Shown here: positions 1 to 9,021 of the stretch, piece after piece
Position numbering within the stretch: the stretch's first letter is position 1
How the letters are laid out: the number at the start of each line of letters is the position of its first letter
NCBI RefSeq assembly: GCF_950101795.1
Contig: NZ_CATNLZ010000012.1
Coordinates: 1-64,000, forward strand
Direction of reading: 5' to 3'
Length of the DNA: 64,000 nt
Origin: Nocardioides sp. T2.26MG-1
GTDB taxonomy: Bacteria; Actinomycetota; Actinomycetes; Propionibacteriales; Nocardioidaceae
Notes under the pieces: generated by a model
What the model was told of the DNA's origin: nothing
What the model saw: only the letters and a program-made list of their open reading frames with translations
Database searches by the model: none
Program-made: the position numbers and the translations under genes

Positions 1-2
1 AC

Positions 3-53
3 ACGACCACCCACCTCCCCAACGGCAAGGTCGCCTTCACCCGGCGCACATAG
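3..53 (+). CDS. 3' end of an unidentified upstream gene (partial)
   Basis: Only the last 16 codons and the TAG stop at 51-53 are inside the window. The tail reads THLPNGKVAFTRRT. This basic, Thr/Arg-rich ending recalls the C-terminus of actinobacterial HNH-endonuclease (DUF222/13E12-type) proteins, but that is a resemblance from memory and no domain is visible. The 271 bases to the next gene show no further gene or obvious structure. Confidence 0.35.
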   Translation, partial: TTTHLPNGKVAFTRRT

Positions 54-324
54 ACCGAACCAATCCTCGGCCCCCACCACCACGGACGACCCCCACCCAC
101 CCGCAGCCCAACCAACGGCCGCAACCCAGCACCGCCACCCCGCGCAGGCCGTCAGGCGCGCCCGCCCCCAGCACCATCCGGTTGCCCGGCGACGCTGTCC
201 GCATCGGCGAAGCACGCGGCCCACACGGCGTACGCCGAGGAGCTTGTCGCCGGTGACGTCGCCGTCGGACCGACGCGCATCCCGCGTTCCGCGGAGCGAG
301 CGACGCCGCTGCTCGTCGACGTGG

Positions 325-897
325 TCAGGAGTTCCAGCGGCGCACGACCGGCGTCTCCCGCTCCCAGCCGAGCACCGACACGGTGGCGGTGTCGAGCTTG
401 AAGTGCCGGCCGTCGGTGACCGGCAGGTCCAGCCAGCGGGCCGCGAGCGCCCGCAGCGAGTGGCCGTGCCCGAACGCGAGCACCGGGCCGTCGACGCCAC
501 GGACGTGCTCGACGAACCGGTCGAGCCGCCGGGTGAGGTCCGCCGCGGTCTCGCCGCCGGGTGCGGGATGGGTCCACATCGTCCAGCCGGGGACCTGCTC
601 GCGGATCTGCTCGGTCGTCACGCCCTCGTAGTCGCCGTACGCCCACTCGACGAGGTCGTCGTCGGTGACCGCGTCGGGGAACCCCGTGAGCTCGGCCGTA
701 CGGCGGGCACGCAGCCGGGGGCTGGTCCGCACCTCGGCGAACTCGACCGCGGCCAGGCGCGGCGCCAGCTCACGGGCCACCTCCTCGCCCTCGGGGAGCA
801 GCGGGAGGTCGGTGACCGACGTATGCCGGCTGGCCTCGCTCCACTCGGTGGCACCGTGGCGGACGACCCAGAGCTCATGCGACGCGTGCTCGTTCAC
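325..897 (-). CDS. Histidine phosphatase family protein
   Basis: The 190-residue cytosolic protein belongs to the phosphoglycerate-mutase-like histidine phosphatases, which hydrolyse phosphate monoesters through a phospho-histidine. The catalytic RHG motif is at residues 13-15 (VVRHGATEW), the second Arg lies in TSPRLRARRTAEL, and the second catalytic His is in AFGHGHSLRAL near residue 145. Length fits the family. GTG at 897 is chosen because the RHG motif then falls at the normal distance from the N-terminus; an ATG just upstream is in another frame and stops at once. The gene follows the ion-channel gene by 28 nt on the same strand and may be cotranscribed. The substrate cannot be told from sequence. 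Confidence 0.85.
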   Translation of the reverse strand: MNEHASHELWVVRHGATEWSEASRHTSVTDLPLLPEGEEVARELAPRLAAVEFAEVRTSPRLRARRTAELTGFPDAVTDDDLVEWAYGDYEGVTTEQIREQVPGWTMWTHPAPGGETAADLTRRLDRFVEHVRGVDGPVLAFGHGHSLRALAARWLDLPVTDGRHFKLDTATVSVLGWERETPVVRRWNS

Positions 898-925
898 CGC
901 CCCATTCAACCGGGCGGACCAAGGC

Positions 926-2896
926 TCAGTCGTCGGCGAGCACCACGACCCGGTCGCCGGGCAGCACGCGGAACGTCTCCGACTTGGCCGGGTTGACCCG
1001 CACCCCGAACCCCGCGTCCCCGTCGGCCAGCCCCGCGGACTTGTAGCCGAGCGCGGTCTCGTTGCGGCGGGTGGCCCCCGCGACGATCGTCGCGAACGAG
1101 ACCTGGGACCCCGGCCGGACGTACCACTCGGCGGGGCGCAGGTAGATCTCGCTGCCCTCGTTGCCGAGCAGCTGGCCGAACACCAGCTCCAGGCGCGGGT
1201 CCTCGGAGAGCTGGGTGACCAGGAGGCTGACGATCTCACCGCTGACCACGACGTCGTCGACGTGCGCGACCTGCGCGAGCACCCGGTTGCGGTCGTCGAG
1301 CATCTCGCTGACCACCGGCGTCGTGGCGTCGAAGCCCGACAGGATGTCGCGCACGTGCAGGAGCGTGACCAGCGTGCGGGCGTCGGCGGCCTGCGGGGTG
1401 AGGTCGTCGGAGTAGCAGAGCACGATCACCTGGTCGAGCCCGTCGACGACGTGCTGCTCGAGCGTCGCGCGGTCGGTAGTGCCCCCGGCGACGACGGTCA
1501 CCGCGAGGTTGCGCAGCTGCGGGACGTGCGGCAGGCCGAACGACGTCAGCACGGTCAGGGTCGAGCCGGGCGGCGCGTAGTGGTCGAGCTCGCGGACGAC
1601 GATCGAGGCGCGCTCGTTCCACCCGATCAGCAACGCCTCGGTCGGCCGCTCCTCCCCCGCCGTGGCGGTCCCCAGCAGGTCGAGCTCCGGTCGGCCGGTC
1701 GCGTCCGGCTCGCCCTGGAGCATCGAGTCGTCCTCGGCGACCACGACCAGCGTGTGGCCGGCGATGACGGTGCCGGGCAGCGGGTTCAGCGTGGGCACGC
1801 CGTCCGCGATCAGCCCGATGACCGTGGCCTTCTCGAACGCGAGCTGCGCGTCGGCGTACGTCGCGCCGTCGAGCCGGTGGTCCTCGAGGAAGTAGATCTC
1901 GTCGCCGTCGTAGTCGAACAGCTCGGTGTAGACGGCCGCCGCACCCGACTGCCGCGAGGTCTGGACGACCAGCTTGGCGACGGTCTCGCGGATGTCCAGG
2001 AGCACGGTGCGCTCGGCGCCGACGAGGCGGGCCGCCTCGAGGTTGGTGGGGTTGCGGATCTCGGCGACGATCCGGGGACCGTCGGGGCCGGCGTGGGTCA
2101 GGGCGAGCAGGGTCTTGATCACCTCGCTGTCGGGATCCTCCGACTGCTCCGGCGCGAGCAGGATCACCGAGCGTGCCGTCGGGTGGCTGCTGAGGGCGAG
2201 GTCGTCGAGATCCATGGGCGACCCCGACCGGCAGATCACCCGGGTGCCGCGGAAGTCGTCGACCTTCGCGCGCAGGTCCTCCTCCATCTCGACCTTGTCG
2301 CGGTCGGCGAGCACCACGATCACCGGCTTGCGGCGGCTCTCGTTGGCGATGGTCAGCTCGCGCACGATCGTGAAGATCGAGTCGGACCAGCCGAGGATCA
2401 CCGTGTGGTCCTTCTCGAGCACGATCGAGCGGCCGCGGCGCAGGTCCGCGAGCTTCGTGTCGATGCCCGCCGCGATCACGCCGATCAGCGCGCTCACGAT
2501 GAACAGGCCGGCGATGGTGAGCACCAGCATCGTGAGCAGGAAGCGCCAGGAGCTGAGCCCGTCCCCGGCCACCGTGCCCGGGTCGAGCGCGTGGAAGAGG
2601 TTCTGCATCAGGTCGCGGAAGAACCCGCGGGCCGGGTCGCCCTCCTCACGGAGCCCGAAGATCGACACGATCACCGTGAAGAGCAGGATCAGGGCCAGGG
2701 TGACCACGCACAGCCAGGCGATCAGCGCCGGGGTTCCCCGGGACATGCTGTTGTCGAACGCGTAGCGCATCCGGTCGCCGAGACCCGACCGCGGCGCGTT
2801 CGCGACCCTGCCGGTGCCGGCCCCCGTGGCAGCCTTCGGCTGAGCCATCGCCTTCGCCGTCCGCTGTCGCAGCTGCTGCCCGGTGCGCGCCATCAT
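926..2896 (-). CDS. CASTOR/POLLUX-like ion channel with two RCK-like domains
   Basis: The 656-residue membrane protein resembles the CASTOR/POLLUX-type putative cation channels. After a basic N-terminus of about 50 residues come two hydrophobic segments (about 57-82 and 117-140) around a pore-loop-like stretch (about 97-115). A long cytosolic part follows, with two Rossmann/TrkA-N-like repeats that open DHTVILGWSDSIF and TEALLIGWNERAS. The plant relatives conduct K+/Ca2+ at the nuclear envelope; the bacterial role is unproven. The start is an ATGATG pair after GAAGAGGG, so initiation may be at 2896 or 2893. The MFS gene diverges 106 bp away. Confidence 0.8.
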   Translation of the reverse strand: MMARTGQQLRQRTAKAMAQPKAATGAGTGRVANAPRSGLGDRMRYAFDNSMSRGTPALIAWLCVVTLALILLFTVIVSIFGLREEGDPARGFFRDLMQNLFHALDPGTVAGDGLSSWRFLLTMLVLTIAGLFIVSALIGVIAAGIDTKLADLRRGRSIVLEKDHTVILGWSDSIFTIVRELTIANESRRKPVIVVLADRDKVEMEEDLRAKVDDFRGTRVICRSGSPMDLDDLALSSHPTARSVILLAPEQSEDPDSEVIKTLLALTHAGPDGPRIVAEIRNPTNLEAARLVGAERTVLLDIRETVAKLVVQTSRQSGAAAVYTELFDYDGDEIYFLEDHRLDGATYADAQLAFEKATVIGLIADGVPTLNPLPGTVIAGHTLVVVAEDDSMLQGEPDATGRPELDLLGTATAGEERPTEALLIGWNERASIVVRELDHYAPPGSTLTVLTSFGLPHVPQLRNLAVTVVAGGTTDRATLEQHVVDGLDQVIVLCYSDDLTPQAADARTLVTLLHVRDILSGFDATTPVVSEMLDDRNRVLAQVAHVDDVVVSGEIVSLLVTQLSEDPRLELVFGQLLGNEGSEIYLRPAEWYVRPGSQVSFATIVAGATRRNETALGYKSAGLADGDAGFGVRVNPAKSETFRVLPGDRVVVLADD

Positions 2897-3002
2897 CCCT
2901 CTTCCCCGCAGGCCCGCTGGTCAGGCACGTGCTCACGGAATGGTCGCCCACGCGAGCGAGCGGGACACCACTTTTCGGCCAACCCGTGCCACGATTCCGC
3001 CC

Positions 3003-4193
3003 ATGGACCTCCCCCGGGCGCGGCTGGCGACCGCAGCCGGCTTCTTCAGCCAGGGCCTGATCCTGCTGAGCCTGACGACCCGGCTGCCGGAGTTCCAGGA
3101 CCGGTGGCACCTCTCGGACGTCCAGCTCTCGTTGATCCTGCTGATGATGATCCTGCTGGCGGGCGCGGGCTCGGTCGCCGCGGAGACGCTCGCCAAGCGC
3201 CGCGACAGCGCGCTGCTGCTGCGGCTCGGGCTGCTGGTGGTCGCCGTCGGCGTCCCGGTGCTGTGCACCGCCCCGTCGACCGGGGTGTTCGTGGCCGGCA
3301 TCGCGGCGTACGGCTTCGGGCTCGGCGTCGTCGACGCGAGCACCAACATGCAGGCGGTGGCGCTGGAGCACCGCTACGGCCGCCCGATCCTGCCGTCGTT
3401 CCACGGTGCCTGGACCCTCGGTGGCGTGGTCGGGGCGGCGGTCACCCTCGGCACCTCCCACCTCCCCCTGTCGGCGAACGCCGCGGTCGGCGTGGTCCCG
3501 CTGCTGGTCGCGTTCGCGCCGTTCCTCCCGCGCGACCACGGGCCGACCGAGCTGGCCACCGACATCGCGGTGCCGTGGCGGCCGATCTTCCTGGTCGGGA
3601 TCGCGATGGTGCTCTTCTACATGGTCGACACCGCGGTGCAGACGTGGGGACCGCTGTTCCTCGACCACACGTTCCCGACCCCGGAGCGGTACGTCGCGCT
3701 CGCGGCGCTGGGGTACCTGATCGCGAGTGGGGCGGTGCGGCTGGCCGGCGACGGGCTGGTACGCCGCTTCGGCGTCGTCCCGGTGCTCCGCGCGGGAGCG
3801 CTGGTCGGCGCGGCCGCCCTCGCGGTCGTGGTGATCTCGCCGGGGTGGCAGGTCGCGGTCCTCGGGTTCGCGCTGCTCGGCGCCGGGGTCGCGGTGGTCG
3901 CGCCGCTCAGCTTCTCGGCCGCGGCCAAGATCGCCGGCGGTCCCGACGGCGGGGCGGCGTTCGACCCCGCGGTGCGGCAGGCCCGGGTCGACGCGGTGAT
4001 CGCCCGCTTCAACCAGTTCAACTACATCGGAGCGCTGCTCGGCTCGGTGCTGACCGGCCTCGTGGGAGCCGACTCGCTGCGGATCGGGTTCGCGGTCCCG
4101 ATGGTGCTCGTGCTCGGCATCGTGCCGCTGGCCCCGGCGTTCGCTCCGCGGGTCGCCACGCTGGTCAGTGGGCGCGGGTCGTCGACGAGCTGA
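3003..4193 (+). CDS. MFS transporter
   Basis: This 396-residue inner-membrane protein has the roughly 12 hydrophobic segments of a major facilitator, beginning LATAAGFFSQGLILLSL. The signature-like Asp-rich loop FGLGVVDASTNMQAVALE near residues 105-125 places it with the fucose-permease-like/YbjJ-type MFS branch. The ATG at 3003 is used rather than upstream in-frame starts, because the extra 40 residues would be Arg/Pro-rich without membrane character. Substrate is unknown. It diverges from the channel gene and converges on the MaoC gene. Confidence 0.85.
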   Translation: MDLPRARLATAAGFFSQGLILLSLTTRLPEFQDRWHLSDVQLSLILLMMILLAGAGSVAAETLAKRRDSALLLRLGLLVVAVGVPVLCTAPSTGVFVAGIAAYGFGLGVVDASTNMQAVALEHRYGRPILPSFHGAWTLGGVVGAAVTLGTSHLPLSANAAVGVVPLLVAFAPFLPRDHGPTELATDIAVPWRPIFLVGIAMVLFYMVDTAVQTWGPLFLDHTFPTPERYVALAALGYLIASGAVRLAGDGLVRRFGVVPVLRAGALVGAAALAVVVISPGWQVAVLGFALLGAGVAVVAPLSFSAAAKIAGGPDGGAAFDPAVRQARVDAVIARFNQFNYIGALLGSVLTGLVGADSLRIGFAVPMVLVLGIVPLAPAFAPRVATLVSGRGSSTS

Positions 4194-4226
4194 TCGACCG
4201 CAGCAATTCGTTCCATTGCGGTGCTG

Positions 4227-4288
4227 GGTTTCGAGACGCGTCGGTCATTCCGTCGCTTCGCTCCGATCTGACCCGACGCTCCTCAACC
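4227..4288 (-). repeat. Palindromic intergenic module, GGTT...AACC variant
   Basis: Read on the minus strand the element begins GGTTGAGGAGCG and ends GTCTCGAAACC, with inner arms CGTCGG and CCGACG. It lies just beyond the 3' end of the minus-strand MaoC gene and its hairpin (4302-4325). It is a diverged member of the dispersed family seen at 19.7, 24.1, 31.1, 49.0 and 54.3 kb. Confidence 0.55.
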
Positions 4289-4301
4289 CTTCGGCGTCGG
4301 C

Positions 4302-4325
4302 GCGGACTTCGCGAGCTCAGTCCGC
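4302..4325 (-). terminator. Hairpin spanning the MaoC stop codon
   Basis: Perfect 7-bp arms GCGGACT and AGTCCGC are separated by 10 nt. The TGA stop of the MaoC gene (4317-4319) lies at the edge of the loop. No U-run follows, so termination is only likely by analogy with the other stop-codon hairpins here. Confidence 0.5.
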
Positions 4326-4847
4326 GGCGCCTCGCCAGTTCTTGTCCGGCTGCGGGCTCGGCCGGCCGGGCTGCTCGCCGCCGCGCGCCTCGAGGTAGCT
4401 GTTCTTCGGCACCATCACCTTGCGGCGGAAGATGCACACGACCTTGCCGTCCTGGTTGTAGCCGATGGTCTCGACGTGCACCACGCCGCGGTCGTCCTTG
4501 GACGTCGACTCCCACTTGTCCAGCACCGTGGTCTCGCCGTACAGCGTGTCGCCGTGGAACGTCGGGGCCACGTGGCGCAGCGACTCGATCTCCAGGTTGG
4601 CGATCGCCTTGCCCGAGATGTCCGGCACGCTCATGCCGAGCAGGATCGAGTAGACGTAGTTGCCGACCACGACGTTCTTGCCGAACTGGGTGGTCTCCTC
4701 GGCGTAGTTGCTGTCGAGGTGGAGCGGGTGGTGGTTCATCGTGAGCAGGCAGAACAGGTGGTCGTCGTACTCGGTCACCGTCTTGCCGGGCCAGTGCTTG
4801 TAGGTCGCGCCGACCTCGAACTCCTCGTAGCTGCGTCCGAACTGCAT
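4317..4847 (-). CDS. MaoC family dehydratase
   Basis: The 176-residue protein is a single hot-dog-fold MaoC-type hydratase/dehydratase, acting on an enoyl-CoA or similar thioester in the cytosol. Motifs seen are FEVGATYKHWPGKTVTEYDD at residues 9-28 and a hydratase-like segment LLTMNHHPLHLDSNYA that carries the expected Asp/His positions. It resembles mesaconyl-CoA hydratase-like members, but the exact substrate is not predictable. ATG at 4847 is preferred over GTG at 4853, because CAGAGT (a near TANNNT -10 box) ends 6 nt upstream and suggests a leaderless start. Confidence 0.8.
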   Translation of the reverse strand: MQFGRSYEEFEVGATYKHWPGKTVTEYDDHLFCLLTMNHHPLHLDSNYAEETTQFGKNVVVGNYVYSILLGMSVPDISGKAIANLEIESLRHVAPTFHGDTLYGETTVLDKWESTSKDDRGVVHVETIGYNQDGKVVCIFRRKVMVPKNSYLEARGGEQPGRPSPQPDKNWRGAAD

Positions 4848-4937
4848 GCGCACACTCTGCCCGGCCTCGCGCCCGTCTGCACCGTGGCCAATCTCACCAG
4901 GTGCGGGACGGACGGGGGCCGGGGTCCGCGGGTCGGG

Positions 4938-5120
4938 TCAGGAGCCGCCGCCACCGGCCTTGCGGCGGTGCATCTTCGGCGCCCCGCCGACGACCTCCGA
5001 GCCGTGCGCCTTCTCGGGCGTCGGGCCGTCCTGGTGGACGCCCTTCTCCTTGGCGTTCTTGCGGTCGAGCGCCTCGCGCATCTTCGCCTTCAGGTCGTCG
5101 TTGGAGTTGGAGTCGGTCAT
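4938..5120 (-). CDS. Small DUF5302-like protein
   Basis: This 60-residue highly charged protein reads DLKAKMREALDRKNAKEKG, then a His/Gly/Lys-rich tail GAPKMHRRKAGGGGS. The layout matches small actinobacterial DUF5302 proteins of unknown function. The start is secure: AGGAGG lies just upstream of ATG at 5120. No membrane segment or signal peptide is visible, and there is no clear operon partner. Confidence 0.75.
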   Translation of the reverse strand: MTDSNSNDDLKAKMREALDRKNAKEKGVHQDGPTPEKAHGSEVVGGAPKMHRRKAGGGGS

Positions 5121-5209
5121 GGTTCCTCCTGCGATCGAGATGACGGCGAACCCCTCCACCATGGCACGGCGGACCACGGCGTCGCCACGGACTTGCGTCC
5201 CGGTCAGCG

Positions 5210-6244
5210 TCAGGGGACGTTCGGCGTCGGCGACCCGGTCGGCGTGGGCGTCGGGGTGGGCGTCGGGCCGTCGGTCGGGGTCGCCGGGCAGTCGGGGTCG
5301 GCGAGGACCGGGGGCAGCGCGGCCTGCGCGATGATCATCGGGTGGTCGGTCGACCTCCGGACCTTCGGTCCCCGGTTGGCGACGTAGCCGCTGAACGTCG
5401 TCTCGGGCGAGCCGAAGATCCAGTCGATGTACGTCGGCCGCGCCGGTCCGCACCCACCGCCGTCGTTGACGCCGCCGTTGGCGGCCACCATGTCGGTCCC
5501 GGCCGTCATCCGGCAGAAGTAGATGTCCCGCTCGTTCATGTCACCGGTGACGTAGACGGGGAGCCCGCTCTCGGCGCGCAGCCGGTTGACCATGGCGACC
5601 TCGATCTGGGTGGCCCTCTTGCGCCAGGTCGCGGCCGGGCCGCGGGCGTTGGCGGGGTTGTGGAAGGTCGAGAAGTAGGCCTGCTGGCCGGACTGGAGGT
5701 TGCGCAGCAGCACCACGGGCATCCGCATGGTGTTGCCGTGGAAGTAGGGGATCTCGACCCAGCTGGCGCTCACCAGCTCCCACTCGTCGAGCTTCCATGC
5801 GACGGAGTTGCGCGTCGCCTTCGGACCCCACACCTGACCGGGGTAGATGCCGTACTCGGCGCCGGCCTTCTGCATGAACACCCGGTACTGCGGCAGCTCG
5901 AGCTCCTGGAACCCGATCACGTCCACGCCGCTGGCGCGCACGATGTCGGTGAGCCAGGCCATCCGCTGCGGCCCGGGGGCCCAGCCCTTCTTGTTGCCGT
6001 TCGCGCTGGTGTGCCCGGCCCCGAGGACGTTCAGCGTGCTGATCGTGAACTGGGTCGGGGTCCCGGGGACGGGCGTGGTCGTCGTCGTCGGGCTCGGGGA
6101 CACGGTTCCGTCGGCGAGCTGGGCGGCCTCGCCCCCGGAGGCGGTGCCACCGGCGACGCGCAGCGCCACGGCGCCCAGCACCATGCCCAGGAGCAGGGCC
6201 GCGACGACGGCAGCGCGAGATCGCGATCGGGGGTCGGACAGCAT
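5210..6244 (-). CDS. Exported endonuclease/exonuclease/phosphatase family protein
   Basis: The 344-residue protein starts with a basic stretch and one hydrophobic segment (about residues 11-31), so it is probably secreted or anchored. The DNase I-like fold follows: FTISTLNVLGAGHT (first strand with Asn), DVIGFQELELPQ (catalytic metal-binding Glu), VTGDMNERD (Asp/Asn pair) and STDHPMIIAQA (terminal Asp-His). It ends in a Pro/Thr repeat tail. Substrate could be nucleic acid or a phosphoester. Start ATG at 6244 has GGAGGAA upstream. It is a paralogue of the gene at 7684-8811. Confidence 0.85.
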   Translation of the reverse strand: MLSDPRSRSRAAVVAALLLGMVLGAVALRVAGGTASGGEAAQLADGTVSPSPTTTTTPVPGTPTQFTISTLNVLGAGHTSANGNKKGWAPGPQRMAWLTDIVRASGVDVIGFQELELPQYRVFMQKAGAEYGIYPGQVWGPKATRNSVAWKLDEWELVSASWVEIPYFHGNTMRMPVVLLRNLQSGQQAYFSTFHNPANARGPAATWRKRATQIEVAMVNRLRAESGLPVYVTGDMNERDIYFCRMTAGTDMVAANGGVNDGGGCGPARPTYIDWIFGSPETTFSGYVANRGPKVRRSTDHPMIIAQAALPPVLADPDCPATPTDGPTPTPTPTPTGSPTPNVP

Positions 6245-6277
6245 CTGTTCCTCCGGGGAAGGTGAGGGGACGGGAGC

Positions 6278-6283
6278 ACTCTA
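6278..6283 (-). promoter_or_regulatory. -10 box of the 5210-6244 gene
   Basis: TAGAGT on the minus strand lies 34 nt before the ATG. With GGAGGAA near the start codon this predicts a short leader of about 27 nt. Confidence 0.4.
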
Positions 6284-6328
6284 ACCTTCACACCCGTCAC
6301 ACCAGCCCCATTGGTGAGCGTCCGCGCG

Positions 6329-7525
6329 TCACCCCTTCAGCTGGTAGTCCTTCAGCAGCGACCGGCCGATGATCATCTTCTGGATGTCGGAGGTGCCCTC
6401 GCCGATGAGCATGAACGCCGCCTCGCGGTAGAGGCGCTCGATCTCGTACTCCTTGGAGTAGCCGTAGCCGCCGTGGATCCGGAAGGAGTCCTGGACGACC
6501 TCGTTGCAGTACTCCGCGGCCACCATCTTGGCCATCCCGGCCTCGACGTCGTTGCGCTCGCCGCGGTCCTTGAGCCGCGCGGCCTTGACCATCATCGCGT
6601 GCGCGGTCTCGACCTTGGTGGCCATCTCCGCGAGCCGGAACAGGATCGCCTGGTGCTGGGCGATCGGCTTGCCGAAGGTCTCGCGCTGCTGGGCGTAGGC
6701 GATGGCCAGCTCGAACGCCCGGTTGGCGATGCCCACCGCGCGCGCGGCGACGTTGACCCGGCCGACCTCGACGCCGTCCATCATCTGGTAGAAGCCCTGC
6801 CCGGGCGCCCCGCCCAGGATCTGGTCGGCGGAGACCTGGTGGCCCTCGAAGACCGCCTCGGTCGTCTCGACGCCCTTGTAGCCCATCTTGTCGAGCTTGC
6901 CGGGGATGGTCAGGCCGGGGGCGGTCTCGCCGAAGCCGGGCTCCTTCTCCACCAGGAACGTCGTCATGTTCTTGTAGACCGAGTCGGCTCCCTCGTCGGT
7001 CTTGACCAGCACCGCGACGAGGTTGGAGGTGCCGCCGTTGGTCAGCCACATCTTCTGGCCGTCGATGGTGTAGCCACCGTCGTTCTTGGTGGCCTTCGTC
7101 TTCACCGCGGCGACGTCCGAGCCCAGACCCGGCTCGGACATCGAGAACGCGCCCCGGACCTCGCCGGTCGCCATCCGCGGCAGGTACTTCCGCTTCTGCT
7201 CCTCGGTCCCGTGCTTCATCAGCATGTAGGCGACGATGAAGTGGGTGTTGATCACGCCGGAGACGCTCATCCAGCCGCGCGCGATCTCCTCCACGCACAG
7301 CGCGTAGGTCAGCAGCGACTCGCCCAGGCCGTCGTACTCCTCGGGGATGGTGAGCCCGAAGATCCCGAGCTCCTTGAGCCCGTCGATGATCTCCTGCGGG
7401 TACTCGTCCGCGTGCTCCAGCTCGGTCGCGACCGGGAGGATCTTCTCCTCCACGAACGTCCGGACGGCCTTGAGGATCTCGGTCTGGTCCTCGGTCAGTC
7501 CCTCGGTCTCACACAGGCGGCCCAT
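6329..7525 (-). CDS. Acyl-CoA dehydrogenase
   Basis: The 398-residue FAD enzyme oxidises an acyl-CoA to the 2,3-enoyl-CoA. Visible features are the N-terminal helical domain (TEDQTEILKAVRTFVEEKI), AFSMSEPGLGSDVA at the flavin-binding beta domain, a middle stretch YTIDGQKMWLTNGG, and the C-terminal family signature GGYGYSKEYEIERLYREA. The catalytic Glu is in IGEGTSDIQK. Length is typical. ATG at 7525 is preferred because GAGAGGA is spaced 4 nt before it; the 10 extra codons upstream lack such a site. Chain-length preference is not evident. Confidence 0.93.
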   Translation of the reverse strand: MGRLCETEGLTEDQTEILKAVRTFVEEKILPVATELEHADEYPQEIIDGLKELGIFGLTIPEEYDGLGESLLTYALCVEEIARGWMSVSGVINTHFIVAYMLMKHGTEEQKRKYLPRMATGEVRGAFSMSEPGLGSDVAAVKTKATKNDGGYTIDGQKMWLTNGGTSNLVAVLVKTDEGADSVYKNMTTFLVEKEPGFGETAPGLTIPGKLDKMGYKGVETTEAVFEGHQVSADQILGGAPGQGFYQMMDGVEVGRVNVAARAVGIANRAFELAIAYAQQRETFGKPIAQHQAILFRLAEMATKVETAHAMMVKAARLKDRGERNDVEAGMAKMVAAEYCNEVVQDSFRIHGGYGYSKEYEIERLYREAAFMLIGEGTSDIQKMIIGRSLLKDYQLKG

Positions 7526-7594
7526 GGCGTCCTCTCGATCACAGCTGGTCGGCAACTCCTGGTCCGTACCCGAACCGGGGACGAACTCGCGGGT

Positions 7595-7600
7595 AACCTA
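7595..7600 (-). promoter_or_regulatory. -10 box of the acyl-CoA dehydrogenase gene
   Basis: TAGGTT on the minus strand, 69 nt before the ATG, is the best -10 match in the 158-bp gap. The -35 is unclear. Confidence 0.3.
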
Positions 7601-7683
7601 CTTCGTCTTCGTGGTTTTGGCCCATGTGAGATCACGCACCGCGTGAGAAGGGCCACGCCCGGCCACCGGAGTCCACTCCGACG

Positions 7684-8811
7684 TCAGCGCGCGGCCGCCA
7701 GCGGCTCGAGCGGCGGGATCAGCGCGTCGGCGACCACGAACGGGTGGTCGGTCGCTCGCTGCACCAGCCCGGCCCGGGTGGACAGGTAGTGGGAGAACTC
7801 GATCACCGAGGACCCGAAGATCCAGTCGATGCCGTGGTCGGCGGGCGGTGCGCAGCTGCCCCCGACCGACCCGCCGTTCGCCGCCCGCATGGTGCCCGCG
7901 CCCGTGATCCGGCAGAACACCTCGGCGCGCTCGTTGAAGTCGCCGGTGAGCACGACGGGGAAGCCCGCGGTGTGCAGCTGGCTGACCAGGCCGATCTCGA
8001 CGCTCGTGGCGGCGTCGCGCCAGCGCTCGTTGTCACCCCAGCGGCGGGTGGTGGCGGGGTTGTGGACGTTGATGAAGTACACGTCCTGGCCCGAGGCGAT
8101 GTTGCGCAGTCGCACGTACGGCATCGGGATCCGGTTGCCGTGGAAGTACGGGACCGGGATCGTCGCCGCCTGCACGAGCTCCCAGGTGTCGCGGCGCCAG
8201 GCGATCGAGTTGCGGACCGCCGGCTTGCCCTCGCTCAGCCCGGGGTAGACGTCCCAGGCACCGCCGGCCTGGCCGACGAACGCCTGGAACTGCGTCACCT
8301 CGAACTCCTGGAGGCCCACGATGTCGGCGCCCGAGGACTTCACGACCGAGAAGGCCCAGCTCATCCGCGTGTTGCCGTCGGCCCAGCCGGACTTGTTGCC
8401 GCCCTTGCCGGTGTGGGAGGCGCCCAGCACGTTGAACGTGGCCACCCGGAACGTGGTCGGTGCCGCCTCGACCACGAGCTGGGTCTTGCGGCGCAGGTCG
8501 CGCGCGATCGGGCCGACGCGGCCGGCGCCGAGAGCCTTCTCGATCCCCCGGGGTCTCAGCACCGGGGCCGGCAGGACGTCCTGCGCCTCAGGAGCCGGCG
8601 CCTCCGTCGCGCGGGTCGTCGGGTCGGCGGTCTGTCCGGCGGTCGGCTGTTGGGCGAACGACACGTCGGTCGCCCCGCCCGGACCGAGGTCGGGGGGCCG
8701 GAAGATCGCCAGGACGGACACGACCAGCCCGAGGAGGCCCACGACGGCGATCGTCGCGACCGCGGCGCCGTTGCGCTCCTCCGGCTCGTGCGGGTCGACC
8801 TGCCTGGACAT
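7684..8811 (-). CDS. Membrane-anchored endonuclease/exonuclease/phosphatase family protein
   Basis: This 375-residue paralogue of the 5210-6244 product shares its motif order: FRVATFNVLGASHTG, a KSGWADGNTRMSW segment, DIVGLQEFEVTQ with the metal-ligand Glu, VLTGDFNERAEVF, and ATDHPFVVADAL. One hydrophobic segment (about residues 17-37) follows a short acidic cytosolic head, predicting a signal anchor with the enzyme outside. ATG at 8811 has GAGGAGAAGG about 8-10 nt upstream. The two paralogues flank an acyl-CoA dehydrogenase with no evident link to it. Confidence 0.83.
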   Translation of the reverse strand: MSRQVDPHEPEERNGAAVATIAVVGLLGLVVSVLAIFRPPDLGPGGATDVSFAQQPTAGQTADPTTRATEAPAPEAQDVLPAPVLRPRGIEKALGAGRVGPIARDLRRKTQLVVEAAPTTFRVATFNVLGASHTGKGGNKSGWADGNTRMSWAFSVVKSSGADIVGLQEFEVTQFQAFVGQAGGAWDVYPGLSEGKPAVRNSIAWRRDTWELVQAATIPVPYFHGNRIPMPYVRLRNIASGQDVYFINVHNPATTRRWGDNERWRDAATSVEIGLVSQLHTAGFPVVLTGDFNERAEVFCRITGAGTMRAANGGSVGGSCAPPADHGIDWIFGSSVIEFSHYLSTRAGLVQRATDHPFVVADALIPPLEPLAAAR

Positions 8812-8873
8812 CCTTCGCGACCTTCTCCTCGACCGGTCCGACGCCGGCTTCCCCCCGCGTGGTGGCTGTCGTG

Positions 8874-8879
8874 ACTCTA
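8874..8879 (-). promoter_or_regulatory. -10 box of the 7684-8811 gene
   Basis: TAGAGT on the minus strand, 62 nt before the ATG, matches the TANNNT actinobacterial -10. The rest of the 210-bp gap shows nothing notable. Confidence 0.35.
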
Positions 8880-9021
8880 CCCGAACGACCGCGTCTCAAC
8901 CCTGGTCGCGACGACCGAGCAGCGGGGCCTGACCGGTCGCCAGGGGGCGCGCACGACCGGCCCCGCATGTCTCATCGGCCGCGGCGAGCCGGACCTGAGG
9001 CGCGGCGGTCCGAGCCTCGGC

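Noticed and set aside
665..4744. A plus-strand open frame of about 1,360 codons
   Set aside because: It runs antisense to the histidine phosphatase and channel genes and out of frame with the MFS gene, is Arg/Gly-rich without domains, and arises from GC-biased third positions.
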